Positions 8,081 through 15,867 of a DNA stretch of 64,000 nucleotides are shown piece by piece. The position numbers and the translations under genes are program-made. The DNA is from a bacterium. GTDB lineage: Bacteria; Sysuimicrobiota; Sysuimicrobiia; Sysuimicrobiales; Segetimicrobiaceae. The notes beneath the pieces are model-generated. The model made no database searches, was not told the DNA's origin, and was given only the letters and a program-made list of their open reading frames with translations. The stretch lies in the NCBI GenBank assembly GCA_035307765.1, contig DATGHU010000028.1:1-64000 (forward strand), given 5' to 3'. Every line of letters starts with the position of its first letter. Position 1 is the first letter of the stretch.

Positions 8081-9406
8081 TCACGCTTCCCGAGCCTTGG
8101 CGCGGAGCGATGTCGCAGCCTCGGCAGCAGCGCGCTCGCCGGTTTCGAGCGCCCCATTCACCGTGCCGCCTTGGCCGTCAATCGACGTTGCTTCGCCTGC
8201 GAAGAAGAGCGTGTCATCGACCGGCGCCGCAAGCGCCGCACGCGCATCCCCGCCCCCAACAGCGACATAACTGTACGCACCGCGTGCGAACGGGTCGCGG
8301 CTCCAATTGTGCATGAGGCCGCCCTCGAACTCCTCACGCACGAGCTCGTGCGCGTTGAACAATGACCCTAAACCGTTCAGCGCGCGCCCGATGAGGTCAG
8401 CCTCCGCAACGCCGCTCATCGCGACCGCTTTCGGGCCGCCAACCCATGCGATGACGACCCGGCTGCGTACCGGCAACTGGGTCCAATACGTCGGGAACGG
8501 CTGCCCTTCGCAGCGAAAGAACGCGGCGTCACGGTAGCGCCCGTTTTGAACCCGCTCCCAGAACGCCGTCCGGAACCACAACGCAACCTTGACCGCGTGA
8601 CCCATTTCGATGCTTCGAAGCGCCTCGCGCTTCGCGCGCGGCAAGTCAGGGTCGAACGCAACCGCGGTTTCGTCACCGTTATGCCGTAAGACGCCTACCG
8701 GAAGCGTCAGGATCACGGCTCTCGCACGAATCGTCTGCGACCTCCCGCAACGGTTCGCATCGATGGCGACGAACCCATGGCGCCACGAAATTCGACACAC
8801 GATTGTCGACAGGCAGACCTGAACGCCCGCGGCGAGACAGGCATCGCGGAGCTGGTCGAACATCCGCCGGTAACCACCGAGCGGTCGCGCGATCGCAGAA
8901 TCGACTCCCGATCGCCACTCGTCTGCCATCGCACCTGCACTCGCGATCGCTGGATCGGCGGCATCGAATCCCTCGACGAATGCACGCGCTGCCCTCGCCG
9001 TTTCGCGCGTCGCCTCGTCCGCCTCGAAACGCCGTAGGAAGCGGTCGACGCTCTCATCGTTGGCGAGCGTGCGGGCCGCCTCAAAGATGCCGGCAGCCGA
9101 CGATGAGCCACTGGTCTCGCGTCGCAGTTCGCCGTCCTCGGAGCACGTCCACAGCTCGCCGGCCGCGTCGATGGCCCTTATCCCCGCTTCGCGAAACAAT
9201 AACATCGTCAGCTCGCCCCGGCCGTGGATGAACTCTGCGCCGAGTTCCGCCGGCGCGGCAGTCCGCGCTACGGGACGCGACCACACGCGACCGCCGATGC
9301 GGTCCCGCGCGTCAAGCAAAACGACCCGCACCGAACGGCCGGCGAGGCTTCGCGCCGCCGCCAGGCCCGCTGCGCCGGCGCCGATCACGATGGCGTCCGC
9401 GTCCAC
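8081..9406 (-). CDS. FAD-dependent monoamine oxidase-like amine oxidase
   Basis: Flavin amine oxidase family, about 441 residues. The N-terminal Rossmann motif is AIVIGAGAAGLAAA with the acidic residue in LLDARDRIGGRVWS, followed by LGAEFIHG, typical of monoamine and polyamine oxidases. The C-terminal FAD site is seen in LFFAGEATSIDGQGGTVNGA. It should oxidise a primary or secondary amine to aldehyde or imine with H2O2 release; the substrate is unknown. A TATACT box at 9414-9419 (minus strand) lies so close to the gene that the mRNA would begin at about 9407. I therefore prefer the GTG at 9406 and a leaderless message over the GTG at 9412. Its stop codon is one base from the start of a five-helix membrane protein. 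Confidence 0.8.
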   Translation of the reverse strand: MDADAIVIGAGAAGLAAARSLAGRSVRVVLLDARDRIGGRVWSRPVARTAAPAELGAEFIHGRGELTMLLFREAGIRAIDAAGELWTCSEDGELRRETSGSSSAAGIFEAARTLANDESVDRFLRRFEADEATRETARAARAFVEGFDAADPAIASAGAMADEWRSGVDSAIARPLGGYRRMFDQLRDACLAAGVQVCLSTIVCRISWRHGFVAIDANRCGRSQTIRARAVILTLPVGVLRHNGDETAVAFDPDLPRAKREALRSIEMGHAVKVALWFRTAFWERVQNGRYRDAAFFRCEGQPFPTYWTQLPVRSRVVIAWVGGPKAVAMSGVAEADLIGRALNGLGSLFNAHELVREEFEGGLMHNWSRDPFARGAYSYVAVGGGDARAALAAPVDDTLFFAGEATSIDGQGGTVNGALETGERAAAEAATSLRAKAREA

Positions 9407-9574
9407 GCACACAAGTATATCAGCCCTCGTGCCTGATTATTAAGGAATTTCCATTCCGCTCCTGCCCCGATCGCCCGACGGCCAACATGACACCTCCGAG
9501 GGAAACTGAGGACCGTATAAGTCAAAGCACATGATCGCATTTCTGCGAAAATCATCCCACCCGAATTGACATCG

Positions 9575-10041
9575 CAGGCCGAGCTGGCGGCAGAGGAAGC
9601 CAAAGGCGCCACCGACCACATGCCCGCCCATACCGATCTCCGGATATTCGCCGAGCGGTAGCACTACTCCCCATGTGTCGAACAGTGCCCGGAATGTCTC
9701 GCCCACTGTAGCGCCGGCCGCGACGGCCACGGCGCCCCTCTCGGCGTCGTAGTACACGCGCTTCATGGGCGAGACATCGATGATCACCCGCACCTCGGGA
9801 TCCGACACGAATCCCTCGAGGCGGTGCCCGCCACTGGTCGCGATGAGACGCCGTCCTTCTCTCCCGCCTCCTCTACCGCCGATACCACCTGCTCGGTCGA
9901 GCTGGCCAGCCGGACGTAGTCCGGGCGCGCGCTGAACCGCTTATTGAAACGCTTCTCGACAACTGCGAGGTACTGCGGGTCCTCGGGGCTGATTCTGACG
10001 GATTCGACCCGCGCGTCGTCGGCCGGTTGTCGTGTCGACAT
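9575..10041 (-). pseudogene. Broken FAD-linked oxidase (PCMH / berberine-bridge type), N-terminal part only
   Basis: The start is intact: ATG at 10041 after an AGGAGACG ribosome site, then a segment ending ARPDYVRLASSTEQVVSAVEEA that matches FAD-binding PCMH domains. Near 9865 the reading frame shifts. The shifted frame reads RRLIATSGGHRLEGF, containing the GGH motif whose His carries covalent FAD in this family. It continues as VIIDVSPMKRVYY and ends in GGAFGFLCRQLGL. Homology stops at about 9575 and the substrate and C-terminal domains are missing. The gene is therefore both frameshifted and truncated, with the deletion ending just before the amine oxidase promoter. Confidence 0.75.
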
Positions 10042-10261
10042 CGTCTCCTAAACCAGCACTGTTTGACTTCGGCTGACGCCTGAACAGGCGGGCCACAATA
10101 ATTCGGGTGCGTACCCACTTGCTTCGCAATCTCGATCGACGGGTGAATGAGGCTCCCAACTTGAGATTAGGTCGCAACAATCACTGTACCTGCGTAGGAA
10201 ATAACTGGCGGTCGGCGCTCCGGAGGAGGTATCCGAGTGCAGTCCAGTGCACCGGGTGTCA

Positions 10262-10337
10262 TGGTGGGCGCGCGAGGACTTGAACCTCGGACCTCTTCCG
10301 TGTCAAGGAAGCGCTCTGACCCCTGAGCTACGCGCCC
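10262..10337 (-). tRNA. tRNA-Val (anticodon GAC)
   Basis: Full cloverleaf on the minus strand: acceptor stem GGGCGCG/CGCGCCC, anticodon arm CTTCC-TTGACAC-GGAAG, T arm CGAGG-TTCAAGT-CCTCG, discriminator A and an encoded CCA. The anticodon GAC reads GUC/GUU valine codons. Confidence 0.95.
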
Positions 10338-10353
10338 GAACGATGCCTGCGAA

Positions 10354-10362
10354 ATTATAGCA
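10354..10362 (-). promoter_or_regulatory. Extended -10 promoter of tRNA-Val
   Basis: TGCTATAAT on the minus strand, ending 16 bases before the mature 5' end of the tRNA. It matches the extended -10 consensus TGnTATAAT; no good -35 box is seen. Confidence 0.6.
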
Positions 10363-10526
10363 AATCGCTTCGGCCTTTGCCTGCCGTGCGCAGTAAGGAA
10401 ACGGTTCCTGTTGTGCGCCCGACCGCCGCGGTAATGAAATGCAAGGGACACGCGCAGCAAGATATGTCCCGGCTTTCGTCGAAGTGGGTATGTAATTGGG
10501 CAAAACCGGATGAACGGGTTGGGGGG

Positions 10527-11789
10527 ATGAGGAGACCAGTTCGCGCGTTCGCGGCATCGCTCGCTATTGTGCTTCTCGCGGCCGCGTCAGCCTTTTCCCA
10601 AAACACGGCCCCTCGACAGATCGAGCCTTCCCCCCCGGAGGTCGTCAAAAGCGGGCTTGAGGTCCTCCTCCACAATCCCCCGTCCATGTTGCTCGGGAAG
10701 CGCATCGGCCTGATCACCAATCCTACCGGAGTCGACCCCGCCCTCCACAGCACGGTAGACCTCCTCGCCGCCCGCACCGATATGCATCTGGTCGCCCTCT
10801 TCGGACCCGAGCACGGGGTCCGCGGGGATGCGGACACCCCCCTCCGAGATGCCGTCGACCCCAAGACCCATCTCCCGGTCTACAGCCTGTTCGGGAAGAC
10901 CATGAGCCCGACCCCCCAAATGCTTAAAGGGGTTGATGTGCTGGTCTTCGATATCCAGGACGTGGGGGCCCGCTTCTACACGTACATCTCGACGATGGCG
11001 CTCGCGATGAAAGCGGCCGCGGCGAAGGGGATCCCCTTCGTCCTGCTGGACCGCCCGGACCCGGTCGGCGGAGAGATGGTGGCCGGGCCGGTCCTCGACC
11101 CCCGGTGGGCGTCGTTCATGGGAATGTACCCGCTCCCGATCGTCCCCGGCATGACGATCGGAGAGCTCGCCCGTCTGTTCAACCGGGAGTACGGCATCGG
11201 CGCGAACCTGACGGTGATCCCGATGGAGGGTTGGCGGCGGTCGATGTGGTTCGACGAAACCGGGCTCCCCTGGGTTATGACCTCACCGGGGATCCCCCAC
11301 GTCGGGACGGCCGTGCTGTACCCGGCGATGGGCGCGATCGGGGATACCAACCTCTCCGTCGGCGTCCTGACGACCAAGCCGTTCGAGTTCGTCGGCCAGA
11401 CGTTCATCCGGCCCTGGCAGCTGCGGGCCGCCCTCGAGGCCCGCCATGTGGGAGGGGTGGCGTTCCGGGAAGCCTACTGGCGCGGGGAGCCCTGGACGGC
11501 ATCGGGGGGCCCCCAGTACGCCGGGGTCGAGATCCGGGTCACCGACCGCTCAGCTTACCGACCTCTCGATCTCATGCTGCAGATCCTCGACGTCGTGCGG
11601 CGAAACTACTCGGGGTTCCGGTGGGGACGGTCGTACGGGAGCAGCTACGTCTTCGACTGGGACATGGGCACCGACCAGGTGCGCCGGATGCTCACCGCTG
11701 GCAAATCGCCCGAAGAGATCGAGAAGGCCTGGGAACCCGCCCTGGAGCGGTTTCGCCAGATCCGGGCGAAGTATCTCCTCTACCAGTAA
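10527..11789 (+). CDS. Exported DUF1343 / NamZ-like exo-beta-N-acetylmuramidase
   Basis: Family of NamZ (DUF1343, GH171), which removes N-acetylmuramic acid from the non-reducing ends of peptidoglycan fragments. From the ATG at 10527 the protein has 420 residues, beginning with a clear signal peptide (MRRPVRAF then a hydrophobic stretch ending in ASAFSQ). Family motifs are GKRIGLITNPTGVD, LFGPEHGVRG with the conserved Glu95, VFDIQDVGARFYTYIS, LLDRPDPVGG and TSPGIPH. An in-frame ATG at 10464 would spoil the signal peptide. The ribosome site is unclear because a G run directly abuts the ATG. It likely acts outside the membrane in cell-wall recycling. It converges on the metallo-beta-lactamase-fold gene with 28 bases between. 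Confidence 0.85.
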   Translation: MRRPVRAFAASLAIVLLAAASAFSQNTAPRQIEPSPPEVVKSGLEVLLHNPPSMLLGKRIGLITNPTGVDPALHSTVDLLAARTDMHLVALFGPEHGVRGDADTPLRDAVDPKTHLPVYSLFGKTMSPTPQMLKGVDVLVFDIQDVGARFYTYISTMALAMKAAAAKGIPFVLLDRPDPVGGEMVAGPVLDPRWASFMGMYPLPIVPGMTIGELARLFNREYGIGANLTVIPMEGWRRSMWFDETGLPWVMTSPGIPHVGTAVLYPAMGAIGDTNLSVGVLTTKPFEFVGQTFIRPWQLRAALEARHVGGVAFREAYWRGEPWTASGGPQYAGVEIRVTDRSAYRPLDLMLQILDVVRRNYSGFRWGRSYGSSYVFDWDMGTDQVRRMLTAGKSPEEIEKAWEPALERFRQIRAKYLLYQ

Positions 11790-11817
11790 GTCGATCGTTT
11801 CCAGAGGCCCGGGGGAC

Positions 11818-12756
11818 CTACTTCGCCCTGGTTCCGGTCGTGGTCACCAAAAAGACCTGCCCCGGCCTCGGATTGAAAGCCCTGACTTTTCCCCGCAACG
11901 CCGGGCGCGCCGCCACCTCTTTCACGAACAGGCTGGCCTGGTTGGTCGGCGGCGAGGACGAGGCGTAGTGCTGCGGGAACACCGAGTGCAGATTGGGGTT
12001 GTCCGTCCGCAGGAACTCGGCGGCGATCGCCGTTTCGTCTGGAAACATCCCGGAAGCGATCGGCAGCAGGGCCACGTGCGGCTTGTAGAGCCGTCCGTAC
12101 AACTGCAGGTCCTGGGTCAGCGCGGTGCTCCCGGCGTGGTAGATCCGGACCCCGTTCTCCAGCGTCACGACGAACCCCATGGCGGGACCGCCGTACACCG
12201 CCACCGCCTGACCCGGCAGGGGGGGCGCGCCCGACCCGTGCACGGAGTTGACCAGCTGGATGCGGATCCCATCCACCTCGAACCGGGTACCGGGCTCGCC
12301 CCGGAGGATCTGGTCCGATTTGACCCCCCGCGCCACCATCCATTCGGCGAGCTCAAAGGTCGTGATGACCTTCGCGCCGGTCTTCTTGGCGATCTCGACC
12401 GTCATGCCCTGATCGTCCGCATGCCCGTCGGCGGTCAGGATCAGATCCGCGGCGGTGATGTCGTCGAGGGTCATAGGAGATTCCCGGTTCAGAAACACCC
12501 CCCGCGGGTCGTTCAGCGCTGGGTTGAACAGCAGGATCTTCCCCCGGGGCGAGGTCACCCGGAAAAACTGCCACCCCAGCCACTCCAGCTGCGCCGGCGT
12601 CTCGGGCGTCTGGGCCTGGGCGGGAACTGCGCTGAACGCGCGGGACGCGGAGCGCAGGGCGACCTGGGCGGTCTCCGGCCATCCCACCGAGAGCCCGAGG
12701 GCGGCCGTGGCGCACACCGCCCAGATGAGCGTCCACGATCTCCAAAGGTTCTTCAT
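11818..12756 (-). CDS. Exported metallo-beta-lactamase-fold protein with altered metal motif
   Basis: A 312-residue protein with an N-terminal hydrophobic signal (about residues 8-30) and an UlaG/UPF0173-like metallo-hydrolase domain. The fold is recognised from LEWLGWQFFRVTS, the motif-1 region LILTADGHADDQG, the NSVHGSG segment and IYHAGSTAL. In active members motif 1 is HxHxDH and the later motif is HxGD/HAGDT. Here motif 1 reads D-G-H-A-D-D and the later Asp is Ser, so two or three expected ligands are missing. It may bind metal differently or be a non-catalytic relative. It is the last gene of the folD-folC-lysS operon, 31 bases after the EF-G-like gene. Confidence 0.7.
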   Translation of the reverse strand: MKNLWRSWTLIWAVCATAALGLSVGWPETAQVALRSASRAFSAVPAQAQTPETPAQLEWLGWQFFRVTSPRGKILLFNPALNDPRGVFLNRESPMTLDDITAADLILTADGHADDQGMTVEIAKKTGAKVITTFELAEWMVARGVKSDQILRGEPGTRFEVDGIRIQLVNSVHGSGAPPLPGQAVAVYGGPAMGFVVTLENGVRIYHAGSTALTQDLQLYGRLYKPHVALLPIASGMFPDETAIAAEFLRTDNPNLHSVFPQHYASSSPPTNQASLFVKEVAARPALRGKVRAFNPRPGQVFLVTTTGTRAK

Positions 12757-12787
12757 CCAGTTCCCCTTATCTGCGTGCGATCTCCGG

Positions 12788-14872
12788 TCAGTGGGCCTCG
12801 ACGGCTTCCTTCTGCTTCTTGGCCTCCGCGATCACACGCTCGGCGATGTGGGCGGGAACCTCGTCGTAGTGGGAAAATTCGATCTCAAACGTCCCCCGGC
12901 CCCCGGTGATCGACCGGAGGTCCGAAGCGTACCGGAGCATCTCGGCCATCGGCACCTGCGCGCGAACGATCGAGGTACCATCCGGCCCCGGCTCCATCCC
13001 CTGGATCCGGGCGCGCTTGCTGTTCAGGTCGCCGATGATGTCGCCCATCTGGTCTTCGGGGACCTGGACGGCGGCATGCACGATCGGCTCGAGCAGCGCC
13101 GGCTTCGCCTCCTGCATCGCTTTCTTGAACGCCATCGACCCCGCGATCTTGAATGCCATGTCGGAGGAATCGACGTCGTGGTAGGAGCCGTCGACGAGGG
13201 TCACCTTGACGTCAACCACCTGGTAGCCGGCGATGATCCCCTCTTCCATCGTCTCCTTGATCCCCTTTTCAACCGAGGGGATGAAGTTTCGGGGGATGGC
13301 CCCGCCGAAGATCTTGTCCACAAACTCGTACCCCTCGCCGTGGGGCTTCGGATCCAGTTCGATCCAGCAGTCGCCGTACTGACCGCGCCCGCCCGTCTGC
13401 CGCTTGTACTTGCCCTGCACGCGGGCGTGGCCGCGCACGGTCTCCCGATACGGCACACGGGGGATCGAGAGCACCACCTCCACGCCGAACTTCCGCTTCA
13501 GCCGGTCGGTGACGATCTCCAGGTGGGACTCGCCCATCCCCGACAGGATGGTCTGCTTCATCTCGGAACCGCGCTGGACTCGGAGGGTGTGGTCCTCCTC
13601 CACCAACCGGGCCAGCGCCGCCCCCATCTTGTCCTCGTCCGCCTTGCTCTTGGGCTCGATCGCCATCGAGATCGCCGGTTTGGGGAACTCGATCGCGGCG
13701 AGGGTGACCGCCCGATCCTTGTCCGTCAGCGTGTCGCCGGTGCCCGTCTCGCTGAGCTTGGCCACCGCGCCGATGTCCCCGACGCCGATCTCGGGGACCG
13801 GCTCCTGGTGCTTCCCCCGGAGGAGGAAGAGCTGGCCGATGCGCTCGAGCTTCCCCTTGTTGGCGTCCCACACCTGGGAATCGGATTTGAGGGCCCCGCT
13901 GAACACCCGAAGATAGGACAGCTTACCGACGTACGGATCGGCCATCGTCTTGAACACCTGCGCGGCCAGCACCCCGTCGGCGGCGGCCTCAAGCGTCGTC
14001 TCGCCCCCCTTGGCACTTCGCGCCGCGATCCCTCCCCGCTCGACGGGCGACGGCAGAAGGGTGCTGAGCGCGTCGAGCAGCGGCCCGAGGCCGACCCCGT
14101 GCGTGGCCGCCGTACAGAGCACCGGCACCAGCGCGCCGACCCTCACCCCCGCATGCAGGCCGGCGATGATGGCCGCCGGTTCCAGCTCGCCCTGTTCCAG
14201 GTACGTCTCGGTCAGCTTATCGTCGGTCTCGGCGATCGCCTCCACCAGGCGATCCCGGGCCGCCCGCGCCGCGGCCTGGACGTCCGGCGGCAGGCTCTCG
14301 ACCTGGATGGCGCCCGAGGTCCCGTGGGCCGTCATCGTCATGAGGTCGACGACGCCGTCAAACGACCCCGCCGCCCCGATCGGCCACTGCAGCGCGACCA
14401 CCTGCCGGCCGAACCGCTCGGCCAGATCGTCAACCGTGCGGGAGAACGCCGCGTTCTCCCGGTCCATCCGGGTGACCACCACGATCCGGCTCAGCCCGGC
14501 TTCGACGGCGAGCTTCCAGACCTTTTCCGTCTGCACCTCCGCGCCCGAGGTGGCGTCGACGGCGACGAGTACGCTCTCCACCGCCCGCAGCGCCCCGACC
14601 ACCTCGCCGATGAAATCCGGGTAGCCGGGCGTGTCGATCAGGTTCAGCTTGGTGTCCTTCCACTCCAGCGGGGCGGTCGCCGCGTTCACCGTGATCTTGC
14701 GGCGGACCTCCTCGGGATCGAAGTCGGTGGTGGTGGTCCCGTCCTCCACCCGCCCCAGCCGCTCCAATGCCTTCGCCGCAAAGAGCAGCGCCTCGACCAG
14801 CGACGTCTTTCCGGTCCCGCCGTGCCCCGCCACCGCGATATTCCGAATCCTGTCCGCTGGGTATCGTTTCAC
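12788..14872 (-). CDS. EF-G-like translational GTPase (FusA2 type)
   Basis: A 694-residue relative of elongation factor G with all five domains: a GTPase with P-loop AGHGGTGKT (15-23) and IDTPGYPDF, domain II, a third and fourth domain (GGRGQYGDC, then GGAIPRNFIPSVEKG), and an alpha-beta C-terminal domain ending at the conserved SDLRSITGGRG. It belongs to the second EF-G class found beside a canonical fusA in many bacteria, whose exact role is unclear. The GTP-specificity motif NKxD is replaced by TRMD in VVVTRMDREN, and RGIT of switch I is RKIT. The start is the GTG at 14872 with GGAGGAA 7 bases upstream. It lies 23 bases after the 2-hydroxyacid dehydrogenase gene in the same operon. Confidence 0.85.
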   Translation of the reverse strand: MKRYPADRIRNIAVAGHGGTGKTSLVEALLFAAKALERLGRVEDGTTTTDFDPEEVRRKITVNAATAPLEWKDTKLNLIDTPGYPDFIGEVVGALRAVESVLVAVDATSGAEVQTEKVWKLAVEAGLSRIVVVTRMDRENAAFSRTVDDLAERFGRQVVALQWPIGAAGSFDGVVDLMTMTAHGTSGAIQVESLPPDVQAAARAARDRLVEAIAETDDKLTETYLEQGELEPAAIIAGLHAGVRVGALVPVLCTAATHGVGLGPLLDALSTLLPSPVERGGIAARSAKGGETTLEAAADGVLAAQVFKTMADPYVGKLSYLRVFSGALKSDSQVWDANKGKLERIGQLFLLRGKHQEPVPEIGVGDIGAVAKLSETGTGDTLTDKDRAVTLAAIEFPKPAISMAIEPKSKADEDKMGAALARLVEEDHTLRVQRGSEMKQTILSGMGESHLEIVTDRLKRKFGVEVVLSIPRVPYRETVRGHARVQGKYKRQTGGRGQYGDCWIELDPKPHGEGYEFVDKIFGGAIPRNFIPSVEKGIKETMEEGIIAGYQVVDVKVTLVDGSYHDVDSSDMAFKIAGSMAFKKAMQEAKPALLEPIVHAAVQVPEDQMGDIIGDLNSKRARIQGMEPGPDGTSIVRAQVPMAEMLRYASDLRSITGGRGTFEIEFSHYDEVPAHIAERVIAEAKKQKEAVEAH

Positions 14873-14895
14873 CGTCGTTCCTCCCCCGGCAGACC

Positions 14896-15867
14896 CTAGT
14901 AGCCCAGGGCCTGATCGACCACGTTTAGGAGCGGCTGCCCCGCAAGGTATCGTTCTAGGTTCTCGCAGAAGATCGGCACCATCCGGTCCAGGTACCCGGG
15001 GAAGTCGCCCGAGACGTGTGGGGTGATGATCAGCCTCGGGGCGTCCCATAGGGGGCTGTCCGTGGGCAGCGGCTCCTGCTCGAAAACGTCGAACCCGGCC
15101 CCGCCCAGCCGGCCGCTCCGAAGCGCGGCGAGCAGCGCGTCCTCATCCACCAGCCCGCCCCGGCCGATGTTGACGACGAAGGCCCCCTCGGGCAGCAGCG
15201 CCAGCTCGCGCGCCCCCACGATCCGGCGTGTGGCCGGCGTCAGCGGGAGGGAGATCACCAGTACGGCCGACTGGCGGAGCACGCCATCGGTGTCCTCGGG
15301 CGGACGCACCTCGGCCACCCCCGGGATCGGCTCCGGCCGCCGCTTGGTGCCCACGACCCGCATCCCGAACGCCGCTGCCCGCCGGGCCACCCCCCGGCCG
15401 ATCGTCCCAAGGCCGAGGACGCCCATCGTCTGCCCGGCCAGGATCGTCCCCACCAGCTCGGTGTGCACCCAGTGCCGGGCAGTCTGGGACTCGTGCGCGT
15501 CCCGCATCCGCCGCGTGTGGGTGAGGAGGAAGGCAAAGACGTGATCGGCGATCGCGTCCGCGTGGATGTGGTTATTGGTGACGAGGATCTCCGTGCCGGC
15601 GACGTCCTGACACAGATTCTCCACGCCGGCCCCGAGGGCGTGGACCCACCGCAGGTGTTGGGATTCGCGGGCGGCGTCCCGGAGCGGCCGGAACCCCAGG
15701 ATCACCTCCGCCTCCGGCGCCTCCCGAAGCCACGTCTTCCGGTCGGCGACGCGGACGACCCGCACCCGGGGATCCACCGCCTCGATCTGGGCCACGTGGC
15801 GGTCCGCCGTGTTCTTGGGCACCGCCACGACGCACGGCCGGCGGCCCGCCCCCCCCTCACGCCGCAT
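14896..15867 (-). CDS. D-2-hydroxyacid dehydrogenase family protein
   Basis: NAD(P)-dependent dehydrogenase of the D-isomer-specific 2-hydroxyacid family, 323 residues. The NAD site is VLGLGTIGRGVA. Catalytic residues sit in VVNIGRGGLVDE (Arg), in the FDVFEQEPLP region (Glu) and in IITPHVSG (His). The substrate is not predictable; close families act on glyoxylate, hydroxypyruvate or branched 2-keto acids. The ATG at 15867 overlaps the end of lysS by 11 bases, so the two are translationally coupled. The next gene, EF-G-like, follows after 28 bases including its leader. Confidence 0.85.
   Translation of the reverse strand: MRREGGAGRRPCVVAVPKNTADRHVAQIEAVDPRVRVVRVADRKTWLREAPEAEVILGFRPLRDAARESQHLRWVHALGAGVENLCQDVAGTEILVTNNHIHADAIADHVFAFLLTHTRRMRDAHESQTARHWVHTELVGTILAGQTMGVLGLGTIGRGVARRAAAFGMRVVGTKRRPEPIPGVAEVRPPEDTDGVLRQSAVLVISLPLTPATRRIVGARELALLPEGAFVVNIGRGGLVDEDALLAALRSGRLGGAGFDVFEQEPLPTDSPLWDAPRLIITPHVSGDFPGYLDRMVPIFCENLERYLAGQPLLNVVDQALGY

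Noticed and set aside
12455-14899. 814-codon open frame antisense to the EF-G-like gene
   Set aside because: Low-complexity composition and exact mirror of a well-recognised GTPase; the same holds for long frames opposite clpC, RND, dpp and ftsH.
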